Below the pieces are notes generated by a model. It searched no databases. It saw nothing but the letters and a program-made list of their open reading frames with translations, and was not told where the DNA came from. From Castor canadensis (Eukaryota > Chordata > Mammalia > Rodentia > Castoridae), in assembly GCF_047511655.1 (NCBI RefSeq), contig NC_133387.1:40528853-40592852 (forward strand): a DNA stretch of 64,000 nt. The letters run 5' to 3'. The position numbers were made by a program, and so were the translations under genes. Shown here piece after piece: positions 25,008 to 64,000 of this stretch. The stretch's first letter is position 1. Each line of letters opens with the position of its first letter.

Positions 25008-64000
<38,993 letters not shown>

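Overview
This is a mammalian genomic window, most likely from a rodent. It carries the 5' two-thirds of one multi-exon gene on the + strand, set in ordinary AT-rich, repeat-dense DNA. I read the gene as VWDE (von Willebrand factor D and EGF domain-containing protein). The dispersed repeats are B1/Alu-like SINEs, a tRNA-derived SINE with the motif 'tggctcaagtggtag', two-part SINEs joining both, and rodent-type L1 3' ends. This SINE pattern points to Castorimorpha, probably a beaver; that assignment rests on recall of the SINE type and is an inference.

Layout: (1) 1-24.8 kb is intergenic, with no convincing gene. It holds SINEs, L1 fragments, L2/MIR fossils, an old DNA-transposon fossil broken by a SINE, and a striking nested insertion at 17.7-20.2 kb. 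There an ancient LTR-like repeat is split by an L1, the L1 by a SINE, and the SINE by a solo retroviral LTR. (2) About 24.78-25.25 kb is a CpG-rich promoter and first-exon region. (3) 25,008-60,605 holds sixteen coding exons of VWDE with canonical GT-AG introns and a continuous reading frame (3,283 coding bases, 1,094 complete codons). (4) 60,617-64,000 is a long antisense L1 that starts 12 bases after the last visible exon and runs off the window, so the remaining VWDE exons lie outside.

In order, the visible protein has a signal peptide, a cysteine-rich module that I match to the D8C/D10C domain of uromodulin and GP2, a Pro-rich linker, a conserved extracellular region, a VWD domain (about residues 427-590), a long fast-changing linker with a furin-like RWKR site (752-755), one tenascin-type EGF repeat (893-919), and the start of a further Cys-containing region. 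From knowledge of the family, the full protein is about 1,600 residues, with more EGF repeats at the C terminus, and is secreted.

I found no undescribed biological system. The points most worth checking are the competing acceptor sites at exon 5, the L1 beside the exon 16 donor, the nested insertion, and the D8C/D10C reading of the N terminus.
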